DNA from: Hymenobacter algoricola
Lineage (GTDB): Bacteria > Bacteroidota > Bacteroidia > Cytophagales > Hymenobacteraceae
Direction: 5' to 3'
DNA length: 64,000 nucleotides
Assembly (NCBI RefSeq): GCF_039539525.1
Contig: NZ_BAABDH010000113.1
Coordinates: 54,265-118,264, forward strand
The notes beneath the pieces were generated by a model, which was not told the DNA's origin, searched no databases, and saw only the letters and a list, made by a program, of their open reading frames with translations. The position numbers and the translations under genes are program-made. Below, piece by piece: positions 16,424-25,544 of this stretch. Positions within the stretch are counted from its first letter, which is position 1. Each line of letters begins with the position of its first letter.

Positions 16424-16948
16424 TTACCAGGGCATTCGTAGCGCGTCTTCCAGCTTGGTAAGCGCACTGAACCGGACTTTGGCCCGACCATAATGCAGCG
16501 TGCCCCGCGGTACGGCCCGGGCGGCGGCTTCTACTTGCCGAAAAGCAACTTTCGCCGGCGACCAGTCGAACCCGACAAACTCGGCCGGAAACGCGGTATG
16601 GCCATCAGCCAGCGCACTCCCAATAAGGTAGAGGCCCGTAAGCTTCCACCCATCGGCCACGCGCACCGCCCGGATTTTCATCTGCTCCTGCAGTATCTGC
16701 CCCGATTCCTGCACCTGGGTGGTGATTAGGCCCCGGGCCGGATCCAACGTATCAAGCATAAAGCCGTTGCTATCCAGATAATGGCGCAGCTCGGCCAGTA
16801 CCGAATCCGGCCGGGCAGTAGTTTTTACCAGCACAACGTTGGCCCGGCCGAATGGTACCGTGGCCGCCGGGGGCTGCTGTTGGGCCGCGGCCGAAAGCGC
16901 CATGACCAGCAATGCGCTCAAGACGCCGGCAAGCTCACGGCCCCGCAT
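16424..16948 (-). CDS. Exported protein of unknown function
   Basis: 174 residues with a signal peptide (cleavage near ALSAAAQ) and one small alpha/beta domain. The sequence includes LRHYLDSNGFMLDTLD and ARGLITTQVQESG, with no motif I recognise. Its ATG overlaps the stop of the upstream cystathionine gamma-synthase gene in a TAATG arrangement, so translation is probably coupled and the two are in one operon. Confidence 0.7.
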   Translation of the reverse strand: MRGRELAGVLSALLVMALSAAAQQQPPAATVPFGRANVVLVKTTARPDSVLAELRHYLDSNGFMLDTLDPARGLITTQVQESGQILQEQMKIRAVRVADGWKLTGLYLIGSALADGHTAFPAEFVGFDWSPAKVAFRQVEAAARAVPRGTLHYGRAKVRFSALTKLEDALRMPW

Positions 16949-18087
16949 TACCCGATGGCCTGCTGCAGGTCCTCAATCAGATCCTCCGCGTCCTCAATGC
17001 CCACGCTCAGGCGGATGAGCGAATCGGAAAGGCCGGCTTTGCGGCGCTCCTCGGCCGGAATGCTGGCGTGGGTCATGGTGGCGGGGTGGCCGCTGAGGCT
17101 TTCCACGCCGCCCAGGCTTTCGGCCAGCGAAAACAGCTGAAACTTCTCCAGCACGGCAATAGCGTCTTCCTTCACGTCGCCCTTCAGCACGAAGGAAATC
17201 ATGCCGCCGAAGTCGTTCATCTGCTTGGCCGCCACATCGTGGTTGGGGTGGTCTGCGAAGCCGGGCCAGTACACTTTGCCCACTTTGGGGTGCGCCTTGA
17301 GGTACTCGGCCACTTTCCGGCCGTTTTCGCAGTGGCGCTGCATGCGGATGTGCAGGGTTTTGAGGCCGCGCAGCACCAGGAAGCAGTCCTGGGGGCCGGG
17401 CGTGCCGCCGCAGGCGTTCTGGAAGAAGCTCAGCCGCTCGTGCAGCTGGTCGTCGTTGACGACCACGGCACCCATCACGGTATCGGAGTGGCCGGCCATG
17501 TACTTGGTCAGCGAGTACATCACCATGTCGGCGCCCAGCGCCAGCGGGGTTTGCAGGTAGGGCGTGGAGAAGGTATTGTCGACCACCAGCAAAGCGCCGG
17601 CCTTTTTGGCCACGGCCGAGGCGGCGGCAATATCGATGACGTTGAGCAGCGGATTAGTCGGCGTCTCGACCCAGATAAGCTTGGTGCGCTCGGTCACGGC
17701 GGCTTCCACGGCCGTCATGTCGTGCATGGGCACGAAGTGAAATTTGATGCCGTAGGTGGCGTATACCTTCGTAAACAGGCGGTAGGAGCCGCCGTACAGG
17801 TCGTTGGTCGAAATCACCTCGTCGCCGGGCTGCAGCAGTTTCACGATGCAGTCGATGGCGGCCATGCCGGAGGCGAAGGCCAGGCCGTGCTTGCCGTTGT
17901 CGAGGGCGGCCAGGGCATCCTGGAGCTGGGTGCGGGTGGGGTTGTGGGTGCGCGAGTACTCGAAGCCTTTGTGGTCGCCGGGGGAGCGTTGCACGTAGGT
18001 CGAGGTCTGGTAGATGGGCGTCATGATGGCCCCGGTGGTGGGGTCCGGGTGCACGCCGGCGTGGATGGCTTTGGTACCGAATTTCAT
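16948..18087 (-). CDS. metB: Cystathionine gamma-synthase / lyase family enzyme
   Basis: 379-residue PLP enzyme of the Cys/Met metabolism family. PLP-binding lysine in YSLTKYMAGHSD (about residue 193), with family blocks YSRTHNPTR, ASGMAAID, VETPTNPLL and VVDNTFSTPY, and a C-terminal SLAESLGGVESL. It joins O-activated homoserine and cysteine (synthase) or cleaves cystathionine (lyase); sequence alone does not separate these. Start at 18087 (MKFGTKAIHAG) is the family norm. Overlaps the downstream gene by one base. Confidence 0.9.
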   Translation of the reverse strand: MKFGTKAIHAGVHPDPTTGAIMTPIYQTSTYVQRSPGDHKGFEYSRTHNPTRTQLQDALAALDNGKHGLAFASGMAAIDCIVKLLQPGDEVISTNDLYGGSYRLFTKVYATYGIKFHFVPMHDMTAVEAAVTERTKLIWVETPTNPLLNVIDIAAASAVAKKAGALLVVDNTFSTPYLQTPLALGADMVMYSLTKYMAGHSDTVMGAVVVNDDQLHERLSFFQNACGGTPGPQDCFLVLRGLKTLHIRMQRHCENGRKVAEYLKAHPKVGKVYWPGFADHPNHDVAAKQMNDFGGMISFVLKGDVKEDAIAVLEKFQLFSLAESLGGVESLSGHPATMTHASIPAEERRKAGLSDSLIRLSVGIEDAEDLIEDLQQAIG

Positions 18088-18245
18088 AGGAAGCGGGTGA
18101 AGAGCTGGGAAGGCGGGAACTTGGGGCCGCAAGTTAGGAATGTCAGAGAAGCTTTGCCGAACCGGGTTTGTTTGGAACTTGCGCGGCTGAACGTAAGACT
18201 GAAGCGTACGTTGAACCGGCTACTGCCGTCATTTTTCCACTGCCT

Positions 18246-18965
18246 ATGGCTTTCCTGAAGGAACTGCTCCAAAAAAACGCTTCCACCCTGTTCTCCATGG
18301 TGCTGCTGGTGGCCCTGCCGGTGCTGGGCAGCTCGTCGCTGTCGTACATGCTCTACCGCAACCAGGCGCTGCTGCAAAATCTGTCCTTGGGGCAGGCGCT
18401 GGCGTATTTCGTGGTCATTGCCTTCACCATGGCCTTTGCCCTCACGCCCACCACCTTTGTGGCCCTGGCGACGGGCTTCTACCTGGGCTGGGCGGGCCTG
18501 CCGGGCATGGTGCTGGCCTACGCGCTGGCGGCCTTCGTGGGCTACGAGGTGGCCTGCCGTCTCGACCACGGCAAGATGACGACCTTCCTGCACCACTTTC
18601 CCAAAGCCGACGCCGTGATGCGGGAGCTGAAAACCGAAAGCTGGCAGCTCATCGTCCTCACGCGTATTTCCCCGGTACTGCCCTTTGCCCTGATGACGTT
18701 CGTGCTGGCCGTGATGCGCATCGACCGGCGGCGGTTTCTGCTGGGCAGCGTAGCCGGAATGCTGCCGCGCAGCCTGTTTTTCTACTGGCTGGGCACCAAA
18801 GCCCAAGACGTGTATGCCCTGCTCAACAACCCCGACTCGGGCACGGCCGGCAAGGTGCTGCTGATCGGGCTGGTGGTCGTGTCGCTGTTCGGCCTGTACT
18901 ACATTTTCAACCGCGCGCTGCAGCGGGCCCTGGGCCGCAGCACCGGAACCAGCGAAAAAAATTAA
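18246..18965 (+). CDS. TVP38/TMEM64 family membrane protein
   Basis: 239 residues, about six hydrophobic segments, with the VTT/SNARE-associated domain signature: FALTPTTFVALATGFYLG, GYEVACRL and LTRISPVLPFALM...GMLPRSL. Family members are inner-membrane proteins related to DedA, possibly lipid scramblases. ATG at 18246 gives an N-terminus that leads straight into the first helix. Divergent from metB. Confidence 0.85.
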   Translation: MAFLKELLQKNASTLFSMVLLVALPVLGSSSLSYMLYRNQALLQNLSLGQALAYFVVIAFTMAFALTPTTFVALATGFYLGWAGLPGMVLAYALAAFVGYEVACRLDHGKMTTFLHHFPKADAVMRELKTESWQLIVLTRISPVLPFALMTFVLAVMRIDRRRFLLGSVAGMLPRSLFFYWLGTKAQDVYALLNNPDSGTAGKVLLIGLVVVSLFGLYYIFNRALQRALGRSTGTSEKN

Positions 18966-19027
18966 AACTGACTTTCAGTCGCTTGCGTCCGTTTCGGGAG
19001 TTTTTTGCGGGAAAACCTGGCCCAAGG

Positions 19028-19059
19028 TTGGGCAACTGGAATGTTTGCCCCTATATTTG
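19028..19059 (+). promoter_or_regulatory. Promoter of tRNA-Arg
   Basis: TATATTTG (19052-19059) is an exact TAnnTTTG -7 element, with a TTG at 19028-19030 spaced 21 bases upstream as the -33 element. It lies 21 bases before the tRNA. Confidence 0.75.
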
Positions 19060-19080
19060 CATCTCCAAAACGGAAAAGAT

Positions 19081-19154
19081 GGTTGTGTAGCTCAATTGGA
19101 TAGAGCATCTGACTACGAATCAGAAGGTTTAAGGTTCGACTCCTTACACGACCA
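19081..19154 (+). tRNA. tRNA-Arg (anticodon ACG)
   Basis: Full cloverleaf: acceptor GGTTGTG/CACGACC, D-arm GCTC/GAGC, anticodon stem TCTGA/TCAGA around loop CTACGAA (anticodon ACG, reading CGN through inosine), T-arm TAAGG-TTCGACT-CCTTA. Discriminator A; CCA is not encoded. Confidence 0.97.
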
Positions 19155-19168
19155 CAGATTACTCCTGA

Positions 19169-19204
19169 AACACCCTGCAAGTCAAGCACTTGCAGGGTGT
19201 TTTC
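19169..19204 (+). terminator. Intrinsic terminator after tRNA-Arg
   Basis: AACACCCTGCAAGT (19169-19182) pairs perfectly with ACTTGCAGGGTGTT (19188-19201), then T-rich. About 15 bases beyond the tRNA. The following 200 bases up to 19402 show no gene. Confidence 0.9.
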
Positions 19205-19404
19205 GTTTACAGGTAAAACAGCTGCAGGTTTCTCCTCAGGATGACGAAGTCAGCGGCCTGTTTGCTCCTTGTACGTTCAGCCCTGAGCCGGCTCTGTTGG
19301 GGCAGTTCAAAGCGATACCTGAATAATCTCCTCAGTAGCTGCTCAGCCCCTGACTGGAATCAGCGGTGTACGGGCGGTTTAAATCCAGCTTGACTCAGCA
19401 GCAA

Positions 19405-19437
19405 AAAGCGCCCCCGCCGGTAGGACGGGGGCGCTTT
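19405..19437 (-). terminator. Terminator of the sugar dehydrogenase gene
   Basis: AAAGCGCCCCCG pairs with CGGGGGCGCTTT (19405-19416 with 19426-19437). The minus-strand transcript then meets T5. Lies 20 bases past the stop at 19458. Confidence 0.85.
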
Positions 19438-19457
19438 CACGGAGCAAAATACCGCGG

Positions 19458-20729
19458 CTACTGTCCTTTGTAGCGCAGCCGCCACACGGTACCGCCCGCG
19501 TCGTCGGCAATCAGCATGGAGCCATTGGCGCCTTGCACGAGCCCGAGGGGGCGCCCAAAAACCTGGGGCGTCCCGGGTTGGCCGGGGTTGACGTGCCAGC
19601 CGGTCACGAAGTTTTCGTAGCCGCCCACCGGGGCGCCCTGCGCGTTCATGCGCACCCGCACCACCTTGTAGCCCGTCCCGATTTTGCGGTTCCACGAGCC
19701 CCGGATGGCCACGAAGGCGTCGTTGCGGTACTCGGCGGGGAAGGTCGTCCCCCCGTAGAACATGACCCCGATGGCCGTTTCGTGGGCCTTAAACAACACC
19801 GAGGGCGTGCGCGTGGAGGCCGTGAGCGGGCTCGTAGCTTTCACCCGCGGGTCGCGTAGGGTGGGCGTGAGGTACACGTAAGGGTAGCCGTAGAAGTCGC
19901 CCGGGCGCACGGCCGTGAGGTAGTCCGGCACCAGCTCGTCGCCCAGGCCATCGCGCTCGATGCAGGTAGTCCACAACTGGTTCGTCACCGGGCTCAGGGC
20001 CAGGCCCTGCGGGTTGCGAATGCCGGCCGCGTAGGTGACGCGGCCCGTGCCGTCCAGGTTATACTCTTCAATCGTGGCCCGGCGGGGGCTGTCCTCCGGG
20101 CCGTGGTCGACGGCCGAGCCGATACCGACGTAGAGCTTGTTGGGACCAATGACCAGCGCGCGGGCCGCATGCTGCCCGCCCCCCAACAGCGGAGCCAGCA
20201 CGGTGGGGGCACCGCTGGCCTTGGTCTGCCCCGACGTATACGGGTAGCGCAAAAGGGCATTGGTCGACGTGACGTAGAAGAAATTGTCTTTGAACGCCAT
20301 GCCGTAGGGCACGAAGAGCATGCCGCCCACGTCCCAGACAAAGGTTTCGTCAACGGCGCCGTCGTTGTTGGTGTCGCGCAGGACGCTAATCTGATTCATG
20401 CCGCTTTGGGCCACGAATAGGTCGCCATTCGGGGCCACGGCCAGCGCGCGGGCATTGGGGACTTTGGCGAACAGGTTGATGGCAAATCCCTGCGGCACCT
20501 GAAAGCGGGCCCCGGCCGGCTGCTCCATGAGCACCTGCGGCCAGTTGACGGCCCCGGCCGTAGTGTCGGGGGCGGGCAGGTCGCTGACGCGCACGGTGAC
20601 GTTGGGCGCGCTGATGACGTCGGTCGGCTGGTCGGCGTTGGTCAGGTCGGGCTCAGTAGGGTCGTCGTTATTATCGTTGCAGGCCGCCAGGCTCAGCAAC
20701 AGGGAAGCGGTGAGGAAGTGGTTTCGCAT
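19458..20729 (-). CDS. PQQ-dependent glucose/sorbosone dehydrogenase-like lipoprotein
   Basis: 423 residues. Lipobox LAAC (Cys about 17), a low-complexity Asp/Asn linker, then a six-bladed beta-propeller of the GSDH (soluble glucose / L-sorbosone dehydrogenase) family. Blade motifs are ARALAVAPNGDLFVAQ, VPYGMAFKDNF, AARALVIGPNKLYVGIGS and GIRNPQGLALSP, with a calcium/PQQ-like region DTNNDGAVDE. It probably oxidises sugars in the periplasm with PQQ, though no PQQ synthesis genes are in view. ATG at 20729 gives a normal lipoprotein signal. Open frame upstream to 21110 is Pro/Arg-rich and non-coding. Confidence 0.85.
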   Translation of the reverse strand: MRNHFLTASLLLSLAACNDNNDDPTEPDLTNADQPTDVISAPNVTVRVSDLPAPDTTAGAVNWPQVLMEQPAGARFQVPQGFAINLFAKVPNARALAVAPNGDLFVAQSGMNQISVLRDTNNDGAVDETFVWDVGGMLFVPYGMAFKDNFFYVTSTNALLRYPYTSGQTKASGAPTVLAPLLGGGQHAARALVIGPNKLYVGIGSAVDHGPEDSPRRATIEEYNLDGTGRVTYAAGIRNPQGLALSPVTNQLWTTCIERDGLGDELVPDYLTAVRPGDFYGYPYVYLTPTLRDPRVKATSPLTASTRTPSVLFKAHETAIGVMFYGGTTFPAEYRNDAFVAIRGSWNRKIGTGYKVVRVRMNAQGAPVGGYENFVTGWHVNPGQPGTPQVFGRPLGLVQGANGSMLIADDAGGTVWRLRYKGQ

Positions 20730-20734
20730 GGCAT

Positions 20735-21293
20735 GGGACGATAAGGCAGGCGTGAAAAACAACTGTTTAGTGCCCGGCCTCCTCTCCTTGAGCTGAAACA
20801 ACCTTCGCCGGCAAAGCTTGCTTGCACTTACTTGGGTACGCCGGCCTACGGGAGAAAGTTGCCGACATTTCCGCCTGACAGCCTGGGTTTTACAGCCTGC
20901 GTCAGGCGGCCCCGGGTGCCCGGCAGCCAGCGGCGGGGCATCTCCCGTTGTGGCTCCGCCCCCGTTCCCCGTCTGTCTCTGGTGTTCTCGCTCGGGCAAC
21001 CACCTCCGCTGACCGCCCTGGCCGCCCTGCTGAGCAAAAAGCAACCTGTACACTTTAGCCCCGAAGCTCACCTGGGCATCATCTCCGGCATGGAGGAGGC
21101 GTGGCGGCAAGGCAAGAAAACGGGCCGACCGCCGGGGGCCACGAAAGAGCAGGCGGCTTTTCTGAAAAAGCTATGCGGCAGTGGCCCGGCCGCTACCTTG
21201 CCGGTCATGGAGGACGGCGCGCCCGTAGTAGTGAGCTGAGGCCGGGCGCCCGCCCGAGCTGGCCCGTTTCTTCCCCACCGCGTTACCTCGCTC
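20735..21293. other. Intergenic region, possible remnant ORF
   Basis: About 560 bases without a firm gene. A plus-strand frame ending at 21239 contains a protein-like stretch (EAHLGIISGMEEAWRQGKK, then GRPPGATKEQAAFLKK), which might be the tail of a small DNA-binding or resolvase-like protein. The upstream part is Arg/Pro-rich and looks non-coding. I record it as an unconfirmed remnant. Confidence 0.3.
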
Positions 21294-21761
21294 ATGACCC
21301 TCGCGCTCCGCCCCGTGACCCCGGCCAACCTGGCCACGCTGCTGCCCCTGATGGCCGCCTTTTACCAGCACTTCGGCTACGCCCACCACCCCGCCGCGCA
21401 GCAGGCGCTGGCCGCCGAGTTCGTGGCGCACCCCGAGTGGGGGGCGCTGTATCTGCTGGACGAGGCCGGCCAGGCCGTGGGCTACGTGGCCCTTACCTAC
21501 GGATTCACTTTTGAGCGGGGCGGGCGCTACGCCCTCGTGGATGAGCTTTATGTGGAAGGCGCGGCCCGCAGCCGGGGCGTCGGGCGCGCCGCGCTGCAGC
21601 TGCTGCAGCACCAGGCCTGGTCCGCGGGCCTGGTGGCCCTGTACCTGCAAACCGAGCCGTACAATGCCCGCGCGCAGCAGCTCTACGAGTCGGTGGGTTT
21701 CGTGGACGACGGGCGCCGCAACCTGGCCTGGTTTAGCGGATTAGGCTTATCCAAGGAGTGA
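21294..21761 (+). CDS. GNAT family N-acetyltransferase
   Basis: 155 residues. GNAT fold: an N-terminal strand TLALRPVTPANL, the central YVALTYGF strand, VDELYVEGAARSRGVGRAAL, which matches the acetyl-CoA pyrophosphate loop (R-G-x-G-R/G), and NARAQQLYESVGF at the C-terminus. Acyl acceptor unknown. Stands alone; no clear operon partner. Confidence 0.9.
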   Translation: MTLALRPVTPANLATLLPLMAAFYQHFGYAHHPAAQQALAAEFVAHPEWGALYLLDEAGQAVGYVALTYGFTFERGGRYALVDELYVEGAARSRGVGRAALQLLQHQAWSAGLVALYLQTEPYNARAQQLYESVGFVDDGRRNLAWFSGLGLSKE

Positions 21762-22035
21762 GTACTCGTACCGCCGCTGCTTAAACCGGAAGATAGTTGT
21801 CTGTCGGCAGCGCAGGCTGCGCGTGAATTAACGGCCTTTGGGGCCAGGAAAACGCTCGTGAGGCGGGTAAAGAGGGCAAGCACCCGTTGCTGCAACCCGG
21901 TGAGCATGGTCAGGAGCCCGCACTTCGACCCAAAGACGGTTCGGCGGCCAGGGCCAGCTCCATGGGGTCGCCGATGTCGTGTACGACCGGGCTGCGGTAA
22001 TACTCATACGGGACAGGGAAAGCGGGCGGGTAAGT

Positions 22036-23082
22036 TTAGGACTTGGGCAAATCGGGGCGCAGAGGCGTGTCCAGGTTCAGGCCCTGCTCCTGCTGGGCCG
22101 CGGGCGACGAGCCGGCGGGCGGCACGCCCAGGGCCATTTGCGCCGTGCGCCAGCCCAGCTTCACATCGGCCCAGAGGTGGCCGGGGGCCTCGTGGCCGTA
22201 GGCGCGGTAGCGGCCGGGCAGCACCGGCCCCTTGGCCTCCACGGCCTCGCGGATGCGGACGGCCCACTGGTCGAACTGCGCCATAAACGGGTCGTCCTGC
22301 ACCATGTCTTCGGCCTGGTCGTCGGAATACTTTTTGCCGTAGCCGGTTTCGGCGTATTGCCAGAGCTGGTCGGGCACTTCCACGCCGCCGTAGCGGCACT
22401 GCCACACCAGGGGCGCGTAGGTATCGCGCATATTCTCGAAGGGTTCGTGCGCGGGGTCGAAGTACTTTTTGTGGCGCAGGATTTTGGGGCGGCCCGTCTC
22501 GTCCAGCTCGTCGCCGCCCCCGTCGCCGTAGCAGAAGAAAGCGGCCGTGCGCCCCTCCAGGTGATTGAGGCTGAGCTTTTCCCACTCCGGCGTGTGCTCC
22601 AGCGCCATGGCCTTTTCGGGGTTTTTGTGGTCGATGAGGCTTTCGTCGGGGTTGCCGCCGTTCATGCACACCAGCCTATCGAACATGAGCTTGAGCGTAG
22701 ACGAAGGACCGTACCAGTTCACCGGTCCGATGATGCACCAGGCATCGGCCTGGTCGAGACGGCTGTACAGGTCCAGGTCCCACATCAGGTCGGGCTCGCG
22801 CCGGCTGTTTTTCTCGTAGCAGTTGCAGGGCCACACGCACAGGGCCATGCTGGTACTCACGCAGGCATTGCAGCTCTGAATTTTGGGCCGGCCGTACACG
22901 TTGCCCAGGTCTTCGGTGTCGATGTCCCAGGTGGCGGGCAGGCGGTCGGCCAGGCGGTTGAGCAGTGTACGGGCTTTGCTGTCCACGCCGGGGCAGTTGT
23001 ACTCGCGGCGGTTGGAGCCGGCAAGGAGCAGCACACGCAGGCGGCGCGGCGGGGAGGCGTTCTGGTCAGTTGGGGTGGGCAT
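22036..23082 (-). CDS. Flavodoxin-fold NAD(P)H-dependent FMN reductase-like protein
   Basis: 348 residues. N-terminal flavodoxin-like fold with LLLAGSNRREYNCPGVDSKA (phosphate loop GSxRxxxxx) and GPVNWYGPSSTLKLMFDR, the usual FMN-binding loop of NADPH-dependent FMN reductases. A Cys-rich insert (CNACVSTSMALC, WPCNCY) sits between strands and could bind metal or form disulfides. The C-terminal third is an added region without known domains. Longer than typical FMN reductases (about 180-200). Start at 23082 gives MPTPTDQ. Confidence 0.75.
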   Translation of the reverse strand: MPTPTDQNASPPRRLRVLLLAGSNRREYNCPGVDSKARTLLNRLADRLPATWDIDTEDLGNVYGRPKIQSCNACVSTSMALCVWPCNCYEKNSRREPDLMWDLDLYSRLDQADAWCIIGPVNWYGPSSTLKLMFDRLVCMNGGNPDESLIDHKNPEKAMALEHTPEWEKLSLNHLEGRTAAFFCYGDGGGDELDETGRPKILRHKKYFDPAHEPFENMRDTYAPLVWQCRYGGVEVPDQLWQYAETGYGKKYSDDQAEDMVQDDPFMAQFDQWAVRIREAVEAKGPVLPGRYRAYGHEAPGHLWADVKLGWRTAQMALGVPPAGSSPAAQQEQGLNLDTPLRPDLPKS

Positions 23083-23345
23083 GGGGCGAGTACAAGCTAA
23101 AAAATTAACGTGGGCCGCGCTAGTGCTCCGGTTGGTGGGCGGGGCGGGCAATCGGCTGGACTCCTGCTGTTACGGGCCGGCCGGAGCTGGGGCCGTAACT
23201 AGCATGGGTTTTATCAGGCGGCCGTCAAGTTGCCTGAAAAAGCACCCGCATTCGCGCCGTTTGGGCACCGTGCGGGGGTCAATTCCGGTATTTGGTGCAG
23301 CTTTGTTCGCTAGTTCAGCTATTCCTAAGACTCTCCTACCCGCCC

Positions 23346-23942
23346 ATGTCCACTCCCCTCGTTGCTCCCCTGGCCGCCGATGCCAACCCCGAAGTCGCGC
23401 AGCTGGCCACTTTCTTCAACGAAACGCTGGGCTTCTGCCCCAATAGCGTGCTCACCATGCAGCACCGCCCGGCCATTGCCAAAGCCTTTATCGAGCTGAA
23501 CAAAGCCGTGATGGCCAACCACGGCCGCGTGACCAGCGCCCTGAAGCGGCTTATCGGCTACCTCAGCAGCCATGCGGCGGGCTGCCAGTACTGCCAGGCC
23601 CACACCATTCTGGCCGCCGAGCGCTACGGCGCCGAGCAGGAGCAGCTCGACCACATCTGGGAGTTTGCCACCCACCCTGCGTTCAGCCCGGCCGAGCGGG
23701 CGGCACTGGCCTTGGCCGTGGCCGCCTCGGCCGTACCCAACGCCGTCAACGACGCCCTCAGCAATGACCTGCGGGCGCATTGGAACGAGGGCGAAATCGT
23801 GGAAATTCTGGGTGTGGTGAGTTTGTTCGGGTTTCTCAACCGCTGGAACGACTCGATGGGCACCAGCCTGGAAGACGGGGCCGTGGCGGCCGGCCAGCAG
23901 CATCTTTCCGGCCGGGGCTGGCTGCCCGGGAAGCACGCCTGA
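23346..23942 (+). CDS. AhpD-like carboxymuconolactone decarboxylase family protein
   Basis: 198 residues. CMD/AhpD fold with the redox motif CQYCQAHT (CxxC plus His, about residue 80), typical of alkylhydroperoxidase AhpD-like proteins that reduce peroxides or serve as thiol carriers. The N-terminus FFNETLGFCPNSVLTMQHRP matches the family's opening helices. ATG at 23346. Lies in a cluster with redox proteins (FMN reductase-like, peroxiredoxin). Confidence 0.88.
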   Translation: MSTPLVAPLAADANPEVAQLATFFNETLGFCPNSVLTMQHRPAIAKAFIELNKAVMANHGRVTSALKRLIGYLSSHAAGCQYCQAHTILAAERYGAEQEQLDHIWEFATHPAFSPAERAALALAVAASAVPNAVNDALSNDLRAHWNEGEIVEILGVVSLFGFLNRWNDSMGTSLEDGAVAAGQQHLSGRGWLPGKHA

Positions 23943-24067
23943 GGCGGCGTCTGTAGCGCGGGCAGGGGCTGGTTAGAGAGAGGGTGGCCTGCCGACAACC
24001 GGGCGCATGGCCGCCAAAAAAGACGAGGCCGACCGGCTGCGTCCCAGGCGGCTGCGTAAGCAGGCGG

Positions 24068-24829
24068 ATGGTTACCCGCCGTTTTGTTTTATCCTCGCTC
24101 GCCCTGGCCGCTGCCGCCGTGGCCCTGCCCCTTGCCTTACCCGCCATGACTGCTGCGCCCATCCGCCCCAAGCTGCTGATTTTCGACGTCAATGAAACCC
24201 TGCTCGACCTGGGCAAGCTACAACAGGCCGTCAACCAGGAATTCAAGTCCGAAACGGCCTTTAAGCAATGGTTTGCGCTGCTGCTCCAGTATTCGCTGGT
24301 CGATACCGTAACCGGGAATTACCACAACTTCGGGCAGATTGGCGACGCGGCCCTCGACATGCTGGCCCAGGCCCTGGGCCAGCCGGCCCGCCCGGCCGGC
24401 CGCAAAAAAGAGCTGCTCACGCTCATCACCGAGCTGCCCCCGCACCCCGACGTCATTCCCGGCCTCACGACCCTGCAGAAGGCCGGTTTCCGCTTGGTCA
24501 CGCTCACCAACTCGCCCGATGCCACGGTGCAGAAGCAGATGGCCTACGCCGGCCTCACCGGCTTTTTCGAGCAGCTGCTCAGCATCGACTCGCTCAAGCG
24601 CTACAAGCCCCACCCCGACACCTACCGCACCACCTGCGAGCGACTGAAGGTGGCCCCCGCCCAGACCATGCTGGTGGCTGCCCACGGCTGGGACACGGCC
24701 GGGGCCCAGCGGGCGGGCCTACAGGCCGCGTTCATTGCCCGCCCCGGCCAGCAAACTTACCCGCTGGCGCCCGCGCCCACCCTCACCGGCCCCACCCTGC
24801 CCGACATTGCCCGCCAGCTGCTAGGCTAA
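24068..24829 (+). CDS. Haloacid dehalogenase type II with twin-Arg-like signal
   Basis: 253 residues. HAD fold with nucleophile Asp in LLIFDVNETLLDLG, second motif TLTNSPDATV and lysine motif SLKRYKPHPDTY, with AAHGWDTAGAQRAG near the end, all as in L-2-haloacid dehalogenases. Unusually the N-terminus is MVTRRFVLSSLALAAAA, a RR plus hydrophobic segment resembling a Tat signal, so the enzyme may be exported. An internal ATG at 24146 (MTAAPIRPK) would give a cytosolic form. Confidence 0.82.
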   Translation: MVTRRFVLSSLALAAAAVALPLALPAMTAAPIRPKLLIFDVNETLLDLGKLQQAVNQEFKSETAFKQWFALLLQYSLVDTVTGNYHNFGQIGDAALDMLAQALGQPARPAGRKKELLTLITELPPHPDVIPGLTTLQKAGFRLVTLTNSPDATVQKQMAYAGLTGFFEQLLSIDSLKRYKPHPDTYRTTCERLKVAPAQTMLVAAHGWDTAGAQRAGLQAAFIARPGQQTYPLAPAPTLTGPTLPDIARQLLG

Positions 24830-24879
24830 GCCCACCGGGCCGGAAAGCCCGCCGGGCACGGAATGGTTACCTTGCGGCC

Positions 24880-25485
24880 ATGAACAACCGCCTGCTCCTA
24901 CCCCTGGCCATGCTCGTGCTGGCCCTGCCCCTGGCCAGCCGCGCCCAGCAAACGCCGGCCCGCACGGCCTCGCCGCTGGCCGTGGGCACCGTGGCTCCGG
25001 CTTTCAAGGGCCTCGATGCCGCCGGCCGGCCCGTCGAGCTGAAGCAGCTGCTGAAAAAGGGCCCGGTGGTGCTCTACTTTTACCGGGGCCAGTGGTGCCC
25101 CTACTGCAGCAAGCAGCTCAGCCAGCTGCAGGATTCGTTGCAGCTGCTCACGGCCAAAGGGGCGCAGATAGTGGTGATTACGCCCGAAACCCAGCAAAAT
25201 ATCGGCAAGACCGTGGAAAAGACCAAAGCGGCCTTCCCCATCGTGTACGACCGTAACTTCGCCATCATGACGGCCTACCACACGGCCTTTACCGTGGACG
25301 CGCCCACGGCGCAGAAATACCGCGGCTTCGGCATCGACCTGCGGCAGGCCAATGGCGCGCAGGAAGACGTGCTGCCCGTGCCGGCTACCTACGTCATTGG
25401 CCGCAACGGCCGCATTAGATACGTGTACTTCAACCCGGATTATAAGCAGCGGGCCTCCGTGCGCCGCATTGCCGCCGCGCTGTAA
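24880..25485 (+). CDS. Secreted peroxiredoxin-like thiol peroxidase
   Basis: 201 residues. Signal peptide (to about ASRAQQ), then an AhpC/TSA-like thioredoxin fold with YFYRGQWCPYCSKQL (WCPYC, about residues 73-77) and VPATYVIGRNGRIRYVYF. It may reduce periplasmic peroxides or thiols. A TACCTTGC just before the ATG is a weak promoter element or part of the leader. Follows the dehalogenase by 50 bases. Confidence 0.87.
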   Translation: MNNRLLLPLAMLVLALPLASRAQQTPARTASPLAVGTVAPAFKGLDAAGRPVELKQLLKKGPVVLYFYRGQWCPYCSKQLSQLQDSLQLLTAKGAQIVVITPETQQNIGKTVEKTKAAFPIVYDRNFAIMTAYHTAFTVDAPTAQKYRGFGIDLRQANGAQEDVLPVPATYVIGRNGRIRYVYFNPDYKQRASVRRIAAAL

Positions 25486-25544
25486 GCGGCTGAAAATTGT
25501 ATAACTCCTGAGCTGAATCCTGTATACCTCCCCCTTGACAGTCT

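Noticed and set aside
20818..21239. Real gene upstream of GNAT
   Set aside because: The N-terminal part is Arg/Pro/Ser-rich and only about 45 residues look protein-like; kept as a remnant at low confidence.
21762..22035. Gene between GNAT and the flavodoxin-fold gene
   Set aside because: Frames there are Arg/Pro/Gly-rich with no recognisable motif.
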